From Pseudomonadota bacterium (lineage in GTDB: Bacteria; Pseudomonadota; Alphaproteobacteria; Rhodobacterales; Rhodobacteraceae), in assembly GCA_021779835.1 (NCBI GenBank), contig JAJXZX010000030.1:1-39461 (forward strand): a stretch of DNA of 39,461 nucleotides, given 5' to 3'. Position numbers and translations under genes: made by a program. A model generated the notes under the pieces. The model worked only from the letters and a program-made list of their open reading frames with translations. It did no database searches and was not told the origin of the DNA. Every line of letters starts with the position of its first letter. The stretch's first letter is position 1. Positions 16,820-24,957 of this stretch are shown piece by piece.

Positions 16820-17522
16820 CACATCGCAACTTCACCTGCCTTTGCTGGCACCCTCGCAAGCGCAAAAGCAAGTAACCGTCAACGAAGCGTTCGTGCGCAT
16901 TGATGGGTTGACCCAGATGGTTCTGCAGTCGCGCACCACGTCGGTGCCGCCGCTGACGGCCAATGACGGCGTCAGCTTCGGTGTACCAAGCGGCGCGGTG
17001 AACGCGTGGTCGGGGCAGGTCGGCACGATCGCTATTTGGTCAAATGGCGGCTGGTTGTTCGTACCGCCGCAACGTGGCTGGCGGGCTTGGGTGGCGGACG
17101 AAAGCGTCCCGGCGATTTATGACGGCACAGATTGGCAGGTTGGGTCGCTGGCGTTGTCCGCCCACGGGGCGGGCACTTTCATGCGAGTGGACGAATTCGA
17201 CCACGGCCTCGGATCTGGGCCAACCTCGACGACCGCTTCTCAGATCCCCTCTGGAGTCATGGTTGTTGCGGTGACGGCGCGGGTGTTGGAGACCATCACC
17301 GGCGCGGCGACCAGTTGGCAGCTTGGCTCGGCTGGGGCCAGCGACAGGTTTGGCAGCGGATTGGGCCTTGGCGTTGGGGCTTATGCGCGCGGAATTTTGT
17401 CGCAACCGATGACTTATTGGGGGGCGACGCCGCTATTGCTGACCGCGACCGGAGGAGACTTTGCTGCGGGCAAAGTAAGATTTGCGCTGCATTATCTGGA
17501 TATTTCCGTGCCGGGACTGTGA
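16812..17522 (+). CDS. DUF2793 protein, putative GTA tail fibre or attachment protein
   Basis: This 236-residue protein overlaps g15 by eight bases. The N-terminal half is a DUF2793 domain, a family found next to GTA and phage tail genes: TSQLHLPLLAPSQAQKQVTVNEAFVRIDGLTQ, then GAVNAWSGQVGTIAIWSNGGWLFVPPQRGWRAWVADE. The C-terminal half (about 130-236) is beta-rich and ends in VRFALHYLDISVPGL. Domain layout and place suggest a fibre or receptor-binding part of the particle, but no binding site can be read. It is the last gene of the overlapping set. Confidence 0.75.
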   Translation: MADTSQLHLPLLAPSQAQKQVTVNEAFVRIDGLTQMVLQSRTTSVPPLTANDGVSFGVPSGAVNAWSGQVGTIAIWSNGGWLFVPPQRGWRAWVADESVPAIYDGTDWQVGSLALSAHGAGTFMRVDEFDHGLGSGPTSTTASQIPSGVMVVAVTARVLETITGAATSWQLGSAGASDRFGSGLGLGVGAYARGILSQPMTYWGATPLLLTATGGDFAAGKVRFALHYLDISVPGL

Positions 17523-17523
17523 G

Positions 17524-17844
17524 ATGTGGCAGATCATGTATGGAGACGTCATTGCTGCGGCCACTGCCGTAAGGAGGCTGGTGCCGGACGTGCGCGCGAC
17601 GGCGGTGTGGCATATGCTTGAAAATGCCGACGTCGCCGATCGCTATCGTAAGCGACTAGGGCGGCCACATCCGCGGCTTGGCAACGGCAGCCTGATGTCC
17701 GTGGCCCGTCACGGGGGCGACCTTCATGGGTCGTTTCTGAGCGATCTGGAGTATCTAAGAAGCGTCGACGTGGTGATCCAGATGCTGATAAAATGGCGTA
17801 TTCGGTTTGGGACAAGTGACGCGAACACCGCTGCGGCGCGTTGA
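17524..17844 (+). CDS. Small conserved protein of unknown function between GTA and cysE (DUF7742-like)
   Basis: This 106-residue protein starts one base after the stop of the DUF2793 gene (TGAGATG), suggesting re-initiation. The core DVIAAATAVRRLVPDVRATAVWHMLENADVADRYRKRLGRPHPRLGNGSLMSVA resembles a small conserved Rhodobacterales family that I recall from the cysE region (DUF7742). There are no catalytic or membrane motifs; the sequence is helical and basic. Function is unknown. A longer in-frame start at 17482 lies inside the preceding gene. Confidence 0.65.
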   Translation: MWQIMYGDVIAAATAVRRLVPDVRATAVWHMLENADVADRYRKRLGRPHPRLGNGSLMSVARHGGDLHGSFLSDLEYLRSVDVVIQMLIKWRIRFGTSDANTAAAR

Positions 17845-17909
17845 TTTTTGGTGATCCGATCTTTCCTGATGAAAAGTGTCTCCTATCTGGTATAGAACAC
17901 GCAAAAGCT

Positions 17910-17915
17910 AGGAGA
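17910..17915 (+). promoter_or_regulatory. Ribosome binding site that decides the cysE start
   Basis: AGGAGA directly abuts an ATG at 17916 (no spacing) but lies six bases before the ATG at 17922. The second ATG is therefore the likely start. A TATAGA at 17891-17896 just upstream could be a -10 for a cysE-specific promoter, but I see no good -35. Confidence 0.55.
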
Positions 17916-17921
17916 ATGCAG

Positions 17922-18731
17922 ATGCGCGAAGTCAGGGCAAAATTTGCAACCGTCGATCCGGTCTGGTCCCGCATCTGTGACGAAGCGATTTCGGCGCTGA
18001 AAGATGAGCCGCTTCTTGGTGGGCTGCTGCATTCCAGCCTTTTACACCACGCCACCATGGAACGCGCACTTGCCTATCGGTTTTCGTTGAAACTTGCCTC
18101 GGGTGAAATCGGCGAGCAGATCCTGCGTGAGATTGCGGATGAGGCCTATTCCTCCGATGCAGCGCTGGGGCAGGCCGCGCGGGCGGATCTGGTTGCGGTG
18201 CATGACCGCGATCCGGCGTGCCATCGGTTCTTGCAGCCGATCCTTTTCTTCAAGGGCTATCAGGCGGTGCAGGCCTATCGCATCGGTCATTGGCTATGGA
18301 CTGAGGGGCGCCGCGATCTGGCGTATCTGATCCAGATGCGGGTGTCTGAGGTCTTTGGCGTGGATATTCATCCCGCCGCGCGGGTCGGGCGGGGCATTAT
18401 GATCGACCACGCCCATTCCATCGTCATCGGCGAAACGGCGGTGGTTGGCGACAACGTGTCGATGCTGCATTCGGTAACGCTGGGCGGTACCGGCAAGGAA
18501 GATGGCGACCGGCATCCCAAGATCGGCAATGGCGTTATGATAGGGGCCGGCGCAAAGGTTTTAGGCAACATCCGCATCGGCGAGAACTCACGCATCGCTG
18601 CCGGATCCGTGGTTCTGCATGACGTGCCGTGCTGCAAGACGGTGGCGGGAGTGCCCGCGAGGATCGTCGGCGACGCTGGTTGCGATCAACCTTCGGTAAA
18701 GATGGACCAGTTGCTCGACGAAGGTTTCTAA
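17922..18731 (+). CDS. cysE: Serine O-acetyltransferase
   Basis: This 269-residue enzyme transfers acetyl from acetyl-CoA to L-serine, the first step of cysteine synthesis. The N-terminal helical domain is followed by a left-handed beta-helix of hexapeptide repeats. Catalytic residues are Asp148 (GVDIHPAA) and His163 (IDHAHSIVIGETA), spaced 15 apart as in E. coli CysE (143 and 158), then SVTLGGTGKEDGDRHPKI and GAGAKVLGNI. The frame is open to 17841, but residues before 17922 have no family match and the ribosome binding site favours 17922. In relatives cysE also flanks the GTA cluster. A strong terminator follows. Confidence 0.96.
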   Translation: MREVRAKFATVDPVWSRICDEAISALKDEPLLGGLLHSSLLHHATMERALAYRFSLKLASGEIGEQILREIADEAYSSDAALGQAARADLVAVHDRDPACHRFLQPILFFKGYQAVQAYRIGHWLWTEGRRDLAYLIQMRVSEVFGVDIHPAARVGRGIMIDHAHSIVIGETAVVGDNVSMLHSVTLGGTGKEDGDRHPKIGNGVMIGAGAKVLGNIRIGENSRIAAGSVVLHDVPCCKTVAGVPARIVGDAGCDQPSVKMDQLLDEGF

Positions 18732-18749
18732 TCTTTCCCTTAACAGATA

Positions 18750-18783
18750 AAGGCCGGAGCCCTTGGCCTCCGGCCTTCTTTTT
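18750..18783 (+). terminator. Intrinsic terminator of cysE
   Basis: AAGGCCGGAG (18750-18759) and CTCCGGCCTT (18768-18777) form a perfect ten-pair stem with an eight-base loop, followed by CTTTTTG. It lies 18 bases after the cysE stop. Because pdhC ends at 18809 on the other strand, it may also serve that operon, though the minus-strand T-run is weak. Confidence 0.92.
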
Positions 18784-18808
18784 GTTTCAGTCCCTTACCG
18801 GGCGATCC

Positions 18809-20104
18809 TCACGCAAGCATCGCAACCGGGTTTTCCAGATTGTCGATGATCGCCTTCAGGAACTCGGCCCCCAGCGCCCCGTCGATCACTCGGTGATCCA
18901 CCGAGAGCGTCATCGACATCACCGTCGCCACGCCGATCTCGCCATCCTTCTTCACCACCGGTTTTTTCACCCCCGCGCCGACCGCCAGGATCGAGCCATG
19001 CGGCGGGTTGATCACCGCGTCGAAGTTGTCGATGCCGAACATCCCGAGGTTGGAAATCGCGAAACTCCCCCCCTGATACTCGCTCGGCGCCAGCTTGCGC
19101 GTCTTTGCCCGCGCCGCCAGATCTTTCATCTCCGCCGACAGTGCCGAGATCGATTTCTGATGGGCATCGCGCAACACTGGCGTGAAGAGCCCGCCCTCGA
19201 TCGCCACAGCCACCGCCACATCCGACGGCTTCAGCCTCAGGATACGGTCGCCCGCCCAAACAGCGTTTGCATTCGGCACCGCTTGCAATGCCAGCGCGCA
19301 GGCCTTGATGATAAAGTCGTTCACCGACAGTTTCACGCCGCGCCCGGTCAGTTGATGGTTCAACTCAGCACGGAACGCCATCAGCGCATCAAGCTGCACG
19401 TCGCGGCGCAGGTAGAAATGCGGGATGGTTTGCTTGGCTTCGGTCAGGCGCGCGGCAATCGTCTTGCGCATCCCGTCGAGCGTCACTTCCTCATAGGCGC
19501 GATCGGCGAACATCTTCTTCACCATCTCGGCGCTCATCCCCGTCGGCATCGACGCGGCAGGAGCCGCCGTTGCCACCGGGACCGCCGCTGCCGCAACGGG
19601 CGCAGCCGCCACAGGGGCCGCCGTCACCCCCTCAACATCCGCCTTCACGATCCGCCCATGCGGCCCCGATCCAGTGATCTTGGTCAGATCAAGCCCCTTT
19701 TCCGTCGCGATTCGCCGCGCCAAAGGCGAGGCAAACACCCGTGGGCCCGCAGGCCGCGTCGCTGCCGCAGCGACAGGCACCGCCGCTGGAGCAGCCGCCG
19801 CAGTCGCCGCGCCCGTCGCCGCAGCCGGAGCTTTGGCCGCCGGTGCCGCCCCAAGGCTTTCTCCTTCTTCCACCATCACCGCAATCGGCGTGTTAACCTT
19901 CACGCCTGCCGTGCCTTCCGCGATCAAGAGCTTGCCCACGATCCCTTCATCGACCGCCTCGAACTCCATCGTCGCCTTATCGGTCTCGATCTCGGCCAAA
20001 ATATCGCCGGACTTGACCGTTTGGCCCTCTTTCACCAGCCACTTCGCCAGCGTGCCTTCCTCCATCGTCGGAGACAGCGCGGGCATCAAAATTTCAGTTG
20101 CCAT
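18809..20104 (-). CDS. pdhC: Pyruvate dehydrogenase E2, dihydrolipoamide acetyltransferase
   Basis: This 431-residue core enzyme of the pyruvate dehydrogenase complex transfers the acetyl group from lipoamide to CoA. Layout: one lipoyl domain (1-80, lipoylated Lys43 in ETDKATMEF), an Ala/Pro-rich hinge, a peripheral subunit-binding domain ([36 protein letters not shown]), a second Ala-rich linker, and the catalytic domain ending in DHRVIDG (His404, Asp408). A GTAAGGAGAT ribosome binding site lies eight bases before the ATG and overlaps the pdhB stop. It is the last gene of pdhABC. Confidence 0.96.
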   Translation of the reverse strand: MATEILMPALSPTMEEGTLAKWLVKEGQTVKSGDILAEIETDKATMEFEAVDEGIVGKLLIAEGTAGVKVNTPIAVMVEEGESLGAAPAAKAPAAATGAATAAAAPAAVPVAAAATRPAGPRVFASPLARRIATEKGLDLTKITGSGPHGRIVKADVEGVTAAPVAAAPVAAAAVPVATAAPAASMPTGMSAEMVKKMFADRAYEEVTLDGMRKTIAARLTEAKQTIPHFYLRRDVQLDALMAFRAELNHQLTGRGVKLSVNDFIIKACALALQAVPNANAVWAGDRILRLKPSDVAVAVAIEGGLFTPVLRDAHQKSISALSAEMKDLAARAKTRKLAPSEYQGGSFAISNLGMFGIDNFDAVINPPHGSILAVGAGVKKPVVKKDGEIGVATVMSMTLSVDHRVIDGALGAEFLKAIIDNLENPVAMLA

Positions 20105-20116
20105 GACTTTATCTCC

Positions 20117-21478
20117 TTACCGGTAGCAGACGGATTTGACGGCTTCGACCACTTCCGCAGTCGTCACCAAGGCGAGCTTTTCAAGGTTCGCGGCATAGGG
20201 CATCGGCACGTCCTTGCCGGTGCAGTTGATCACCGGCGCATCGAGATAATCGAACGCCTTCATCATGATCTCGGCGCTCAGATGGTTGCCGATTGCCCCC
20301 ACGGGCCAGCCTTCTTCGACCGTGACGCAGCGGTTGGTTTTCATCACCGACGCCAGCACCGTGTCATAGTCGATCGGGCGCAAGGTGCGCAGGTCGATCA
20401 CCTCTGCCGAAATCCCATCTTTCGCAAGGATATCAGCGGCTTCCAGCGCGTATTGCATCCCGATGCCAAAGCTGACGATGGTCACATCCGACCCTTCGCG
20501 CCAGATGCGCGCCTTGCCGAACGGAATGGTGAAATCGGGCAGATCCGGCACCTCGAACGAGCGGCCATAGAGGATCTCGTTCTCAAGGAAGATCACCGGG
20601 TTATTGTCGCGGATCGCCTGTTTCAGCAGGCCCTTCGCATCTGCCGCCGAATAGGGCATCACCACCTTTAGACCCGGCACCATCGCATACCACGCGGCGT
20701 AGTCCTGCGAGTGCTGCGCCCCAACCCGCGCCGCAGCACCATTGGCACCCCGGAACACGATCGGGCACCCCATCTGGCCACCCGACATATACAGCGTCTT
20801 GGCGGCAGAGTTGATAATCTGGTCAATGGCTTGCATGGCGAAGTTAAACGTCATGTATTCGACGATCGGGCGCAAACCGCCAAAGGCCGCGCCGACCGCG
20901 ATGCCGGTAAAGCCATGCTCGGTAATCGGCGTGTCGATCACGCGCTTTTCGCCGAACTCGTCCAGCATGCCTTGGGAAATCTTGTAGGCGCCCTGATACT
21001 CGCCCACTTCCTCGCCCATGATGAACACCTCGGGGGTCGAGCGCATCTCTTCGCTCATCGCCTCGCGCAGCGCTTCCCGCACCGTCATGGTTTTCATCGG
21101 CGTGCCTTCCGGCCAATCGGCCGAGGCTTTGGACACGACCGCCACCGGGGCCGCTGCAACCGCGACGGGGGCAGGGGCCGCCGCTACGGGCGCCGCTGCC
21201 GGAACTTTCGCCGCAGGCGCCGCATCCGCGCTTTCGCCCTCTTCCACCAGCACCGCAATCGGCGTGTTGACCTTCACGCCCGCCGTGCCTTCCGCGATCA
21301 AGAGCTTGCCGACGATCCCCTCATCGACCGCCTCAAACTCCATCGTCGCTTTGTCCGTCTCGATCTCGGCAAGGATCTGGCCCGATTTGACCACATCCCC
21401 CTCTTTCACCAGCCATTTCGCCAGCGTGCCCTCTTCCATCGTGGGCGACAGCGCGGGCATCAGAATTTCAATTGCCAT
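20117..21478 (-). CDS. pdhB: Pyruvate dehydrogenase E1 beta with N-terminal lipoyl domain
   Basis: This 453-residue subunit forms, with PdhA, the thiamine diphosphate-dependent E1 that decarboxylates pyruvate. It carries an extra N-terminal lipoyl domain (1-83, Lys43 in ETDKATMEF), an arrangement typical of alphaproteobacteria, joined by an Ala-rich linker to the E1-beta part from about residue 130 ([90 protein letters not shown]). The start at 21478 follows GGGGGAG; the frame is open to 21514 without family match. The lipoyl domain is almost identical to that of PdhC. Confidence 0.96.
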   Translation of the reverse strand: MAIEILMPALSPTMEEGTLAKWLVKEGDVVKSGQILAEIETDKATMEFEAVDEGIVGKLLIAEGTAGVKVNTPIAVLVEEGESADAAPAAKVPAAAPVAAAPAPVAVAAAPVAVVSKASADWPEGTPMKTMTVREALREAMSEEMRSTPEVFIMGEEVGEYQGAYKISQGMLDEFGEKRVIDTPITEHGFTGIAVGAAFGGLRPIVEYMTFNFAMQAIDQIINSAAKTLYMSGGQMGCPIVFRGANGAAARVGAQHSQDYAAWYAMVPGLKVVMPYSAADAKGLLKQAIRDNNPVIFLENEILYGRSFEVPDLPDFTIPFGKARIWREGSDVTIVSFGIGMQYALEAADILAKDGISAEVIDLRTLRPIDYDTVLASVMKTNRCVTVEEGWPVGAIGNHLSAEIMMKAFDYLDAPVINCTGKDVPMPYAANLEKLALVTTAEVVEAVKSVCYR

Positions 21479-21492
21479 GGTGTCTCTCCCCC

Positions 21493-22482
21493 TCAGGCGT
21501 AAATGTCGGTCCAAAGCTCGGCGAGGCCGGGCTCCGGGCTGTCTTTGGCGAATTCAGCCGCCTCGTTGACGCGCAGCTTGATCTCTTTGTCGATCTCTTT
21601 CAGATCGTCATCCGTCGCGTGCCCGCCGCCCAGCAGCAGCTCGCGCACATGTTCGATCGCGTCCTTCTCGTCGCGCATCTTCTGCACTTCTTCCCGCGTG
21701 CGATACTTCGCCGGGTCCGACATCGAGTGGCCACGATAGCGATACGTCATCATCTCAAGGATATACGGGCCCTCACCGGCGCGGCAGACGGCAATCGCCT
21801 TCTCGCCAGCCGCGCGCACCGCTTGCACATCCATGCCATCCACGGCCTCGCCCTGAATGCCATAGGCCAAGCCGCGCCCGAACAGCGAGGTGGACTTGGT
21901 CGAGCGTTTCATGCTCGTCCCCATCGCATACTGGTTGTTTTCAATGACAAAAATTACCGGCAGGTTCCAAAGCTCGGCCATGTTATAGGCCTCGTAAACT
22001 TGGCCCTGGTTCGCCGCGCCGTCGCCGAAATAGGCGAACGTCACCCGCTTGTTGTCGAGATACTTATCCGCAAACGCCAGCCCCGCGCCCAGCGGCACCT
22101 GCGCCCCCACGATGCCATGCCCACCGTAAAAGTGCTTTTCTTTGGAGAACATGTGCATAGAGCCGCCCTTGCCGCGGCTATAGCCACCCTCGCGCCCGGT
22201 CAGCTCTGCCATCACGCCCTTCGGGTCCATGCCGCACGCCAACATATGCCCGTGGTCGCGATAGGATGTGATGCGCTTATCGCCTTCCTCCGCCGCAGCC
22301 TCAAGGCCGACCACCACCGCCTCTTGCCCGATATACAGGTGGCAGAACCCCCCGATCAGACCCATGCCGTAAAGCTGGCCGGCTTTTTCCTCGAATCGCC
22401 GGATCAACAGCATCTCGCGGTAGTAATGCAGCAAATCGTCCTTGGACGAGTTTGATTTCTCGGTGGTTTTTCGTGCGGCCAT
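21493..22482 (-). CDS. pdhA: Pyruvate dehydrogenase E1 alpha
   Basis: This 329-residue subunit binds thiamine diphosphate through the GDG...NN motif (residues 153-183, [13 protein letters not shown] to IENNQ) and has the phosphorylation-loop-like [10 protein letters not shown] region typical of E1 alpha, plus SYRDHGH and GKGGSMHMF. The start at 22482 follows GGGAG nine bases upstream; an open frame extends to 22533 through the palindrome described separately and is unlikely to be coding. First gene of pdhABC; spacing to pdhB is 14 bases. Confidence 0.96.
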   Translation of the reverse strand: MAARKTTEKSNSSKDDLLHYYREMLLIRRFEEKAGQLYGMGLIGGFCHLYIGQEAVVVGLEAAAEEGDKRITSYRDHGHMLACGMDPKGVMAELTGREGGYSRGKGGSMHMFSKEKHFYGGHGIVGAQVPLGAGLAFADKYLDNKRVTFAYFGDGAANQGQVYEAYNMAELWNLPVIFVIENNQYAMGTSMKRSTKSTSLFGRGLAYGIQGEAVDGMDVQAVRAAGEKAIAVCRAGEGPYILEMMTYRYRGHSMSDPAKYRTREEVQKMRDEKDAIEHVRELLLGGGHATDDDLKEIDKEIKLRVNEAAEFAKDSPEPGLAELWTDIYA

Positions 22483-22510
22483 GCCAGCGGACTCCCATAG
22501 CGGAATGGAA

Positions 22511-22528
22511 TAGTTCAATATTAAACTA
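22511..22528 (-). promoter_or_regulatory. 18-bp palindrome upstream of pdhA, candidate operator
   Basis: TAGTTCAATATTAAACTA pairs with itself at eight of nine positions (TAGTT-N-AATATT-N-AACTA). It lies 28 bases before the pdhA start. On the minus strand TTGTTT, 17 bases upstream of TAGTTT, gives a weak promoter whose -10 would fall inside the palindrome. An AT-rich palindrome in such a GC-rich genome is likely a binding site for a repressor or activator of pdhABC; which one is not known. Confidence 0.5.
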
Positions 22529-22710
22529 CCCATACACTATCGGTAAAACAAGGGCGAGACCAATTTCACCGACCGTTTTCAAGTCCCGCCACGGCGGCAA
22601 ACCTCTCCCTCATCCCCCGCTCACAGCTGCTTTACTGCCCCGCTCTGGCGTTGCCTTGGGCCTCAGCCCGGCTTACCGTCAACCCACGCCGCGAAATGGG
22701 CACGGGCCTG

Positions 22711-23319
22711 ATGACGATGATCCCTCGCACCCGATCCATGCCTGCCTGCCTTCTCGCGGCGGCCCTATGTGCATGGCCCGCAGTCGCCCCGGCCCATCCC
22801 CATGTCTGGGTCACCACCCACGTCGATTTCATCTACGCCGCCGCCAAGCTCACTGCGTTGCGCCAGACCTGGACCTTTGACGCCCAGTTCTCCTCGATGA
22901 CGTTGGGCGATCAGGCACCGAGCCACAAAACCGGCCAGCCGCTGACCCCCGCCGAAATCGCCCAACTGCGCGATCATGCCTTCGCCAACCTCGCGCATTA
23001 CGACTACTTTACCCATGTCTGGTCCGGCGCGACGCCGGTCAAACTAGGCCTTGCGCATGACTTCACCGCCTCGGTCGCAGGGCAAAAGCTGACCTACGTT
23101 TTCACCGTGCCGCTGGCTGCGCCCGTCGATCCCACCAAGGCACCTGTCGTCGCCGCCGTCTGGGATGACAGCTATTACGTGGACCTGGAGCCCGCCACGG
23201 CCGAGGCCACCAGCCAGACCGGCGCCACCCCCTGCCACGCCACGGTTTTCGACGACAAGGCCCACCCGATCTATTTCGGCACCGTCATTCCCCAAAGCAT
23301 CAGGATCGCCTGCCCATGA
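22711..23319 (+). CDS. DUF1007 family periplasmic protein
   Basis: This 202-residue secreted protein has an N-terminal signal peptide (MPACLLAAALCAWPAVAPAHPHVW) with cleavage after APA, leaving a mature N terminus HPHVWV that could bind metal. The DUF1007 core continues WVTTHVDFIYAAAKLTALRQTWTFDAQFS and HYDYFTHVW. DUF1007 genes are often paired with NicO-type nickel/cobalt transporters, as here. Several starts are possible (22696, 22711, 22717, 22738) and none has a clear ribosome binding site; I chose 22711. The stop overlaps the next gene (ATGA). Confidence 0.82.
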   Translation: MTMIPRTRSMPACLLAAALCAWPAVAPAHPHVWVTTHVDFIYAAAKLTALRQTWTFDAQFSSMTLGDQAPSHKTGQPLTPAEIAQLRDHAFANLAHYDYFTHVWSGATPVKLGLAHDFTASVAGQKLTYVFTVPLAAPVDPTKAPVVAAVWDDSYYVDLEPATAEATSQTGATPCHATVFDDKAHPIYFGTVIPQSIRIACP

Positions 23320-24323
23320 CCAACTTCTTTCGCACCGCGCTTTTGCTGGCCGTCCTGCTGATAACCCTCGCCCCCTTCGCGCGGCCCGCCCAAGCCGACG
23401 ACTATTTCGGCCGACCCGAGGTCGCGGCAGGCGCCCCCGCCGTGGCGGCTCCGACCCCCATCGAGTCCCGCATCGTCCTGCCGCAACCCTTCCGCGCCAT
23501 CCTCGGCGCCGCGATCAGCTTTCAAGCCACCCTCAACGCCCGCCTGCGCGCCAATCTGGATCAGGTCGCCACCGGCTCGCGCCTCGCACCCGACCTCGCC
23601 ATCATCTTTGCGTCGTTCCTTTACGGCATGCTGCACGCCATCGGTCCCGGTCATGGCAAGGTGGTGGTCGCAAGCTACCTCACCACCCGACGCACCCGCT
23701 TTACCCACGCGCTAAGCATGAGTGGCGTCGTCGCCGCCACGCAGGCACTCTCCGCCATCGTTCTTGTCGCAGTTTTTGCCGTCCTCTTCGGCAGCACCGG
23801 CAAGGCAATCCTCGACCGCGCGGGAACCATCGAGATCGCCAGCTACGGCGCGCTGATCGTGATGGGCCTCTGGATGGCATGGCAAGCCGTCAAACCCGGC
23901 CCCCGCGTCTGCGGCTGCGGCCATGACCACGGCCATCACCACGACCATGGGCACCACGACCATTACGGTCGCGACCACGTCAACGACCGCAAAAGCCTGA
24001 TGCAACTCTTCGCCACCGGCAGCCTCGCCGGCTTGCGCCCCTGTTCCGGGGCGATCCTCGTGCTGCTTTTCACCCTCGCCAACGGGATTTTCTTTGTTGG
24101 CGTCCTCTCCACCCTCGCGATGGGGCTTGGCGTCGCGCTCACCGTCGCCGGCGTTTCGGTCGGTGCCGTTGGCCTCAACCGCGCCGTGGCGGGCCGCGGC
24201 GGGCGCTGGTCTGACATGCTGGGCCGCGCCGGCGCCCTCGCCGGCGCGCTGGTCATCATATCCTTCGGCTCCGCCGCGATCTACGCTATCTCTACCGGCA
24301 TGGTGGCCCCGCTGGTGGGATGA
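23316..24323 (+). CDS. NicO/RcnA-type nickel-cobalt transporter with His-rich loop
   Basis: This 335-residue membrane protein of the NicO family likely moves Ni, Co or a related divalent metal across the inner membrane. An N-terminal signal or first helix (about 5-25) precedes a periplasmic part. The family signature HAIGPGHGK is at 107-115, followed by several helices, a cytoplasmic His-rich loop (about 199-221, CGCGHDHGHHHDHGHH) and the second signature GLRPCSGAI (239-247). It overlaps the DUF1007 gene by four bases and forms a two-gene unit with it. Direction of transport and exact metal cannot be read from sequence. Confidence 0.88.
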   Translation: MTNFFRTALLLAVLLITLAPFARPAQADDYFGRPEVAAGAPAVAAPTPIESRIVLPQPFRAILGAAISFQATLNARLRANLDQVATGSRLAPDLAIIFASFLYGMLHAIGPGHGKVVVASYLTTRRTRFTHALSMSGVVAATQALSAIVLVAVFAVLFGSTGKAILDRAGTIEIASYGALIVMGLWMAWQAVKPGPRVCGCGHDHGHHHDHGHHDHYGRDHVNDRKSLMQLFATGSLAGLRPCSGAILVLLFTLANGIFFVGVLSTLAMGLGVALTVAGVSVGAVGLNRAVAGRGGRWSDMLGRAGALAGALVIISFGSAAIYAISTGMVAPLVG

Positions 24324-24517
24324 GGCGCCCGAGGTCCCTCACCAGAGCCCTTCCGCCAAGACGAAATCAAACGGGCTTCTTCTTGGTCCAAATACTCAAA
24401 CCCCAGCCCGCCGCAAGCGGTCAGGTCAGGCGTTTTAGCCACGCCTGACACTCGGTCAAATTCGGTTAACAAATATAGGAACATCAATCAGGTTATCCGG
24501 TGTTGCGCAGGGCAACA
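24324..24517. other. Convergent intergenic region with hairpin and dispersed element
   Basis: Between the convergent NicO and ftsB genes. It contains one copy of the dispersed GAGTATTT element (24377-24403) and a nine-pair hairpin (24425-24433 with 24441-24449, GTCAGGCGT/ACGCCTGAC) without a T-run on either side, which may help end ftsB transcription. No gene-like frame is seen. Confidence 0.45.
24377..24403 (-). repeat. Dispersed GAGTATTT element, copy A
   Basis: This 27-base sequence is repeated exactly, in inverted orientation, at 27232-27258. The core reads GAGTATTTGGACCAAGAAG on the minus strand. It lies after the stop codons of convergent genes. See the finding on this element. Confidence 0.8.
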
Positions 24518-24820
24518 TCAACGGATCACGATTTCATCCGGCCGCATCAGGCCCAAAACATCGCGCGCTTGTTCATCCAGAAGATCCAGATCAAGATACT
24601 TATCCGACAGCCGCTTCGTCTTGTTTTCCAGCTCCGCCAACTGCCCCTGCAAAGCATCCCGCTCTGCCCGCAGCGTCGTCGCCTCGGCATCGACCTGAAC
24701 CCGGCGAAACACCCCGTAGTCGCCCTGAACCGCGGCAAACGTAAAGTAGGCCCCCGCAGTGAACGCGATAGCAAAGTAGATCAGGGCCCCAATCGGGGGA
24801 CGTTTACGCGGGTTCGACAT
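24518..24820 (-). CDS. ftsB: Septum formation initiator FtsB/DivIC family
   Basis: This 100-residue bitopic membrane protein has one N-terminal transmembrane helix (about 11-31, IGALIYFAIAFTAGAYFTFAA) followed by a periplasmic coiled coil (about 42-72, DAEATTLRAERDALQGQLAELENKTKRLSDKY) and an acidic end DLDLLDEQARDVLGLMRPDEIVI. This is the FtsB/DivIC pattern; the protein joins FtsL and FtsQ in the divisome. An AGGGG ribosome binding site lies seven bases before the start. In Rhodobacterales it sits near pdhA, as here. Confidence 0.88.
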   Translation of the reverse strand: MSNPRKRPPIGALIYFAIAFTAGAYFTFAAVQGDYGVFRRVQVDAEATTLRAERDALQGQLAELENKTKRLSDKYLDLDLLDEQARDVLGLMRPDEIVIR

Positions 24821-24957
24821 TTACTGCCCCTTTAGCCACCTCTTGCCGGGTGACGTCGCGTGATTCTTGCACAGCCGACTCGCTTTGTGAATCCCTCCGT
24901 GACACTTTTTATGCAGTCATCCCGAAGATTTGCGCGCCATTGTAAAGGAACCACATA

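Noticed and set aside
2788..17522. The phage-like cluster as a recent prophage
   Set aside because: No integrase, repressor, replication genes, att repeats or tRNA target are present; base composition matches the flanks and the order matches GTAs at this locus.
18629..20671. 680-codon open frame on the + strand across pdhC and pdhB
   Set aside because: It is antisense to two certain genes, is rich in Arg and His as expected from GC-biased shadow frames, and has no family motif.
22530..22710. A cobalamin or nickel riboswitch upstream of the DUF1007-NicO pair
   Set aside because: I could not find the conserved core sequences of those riboswitches in the spacer.
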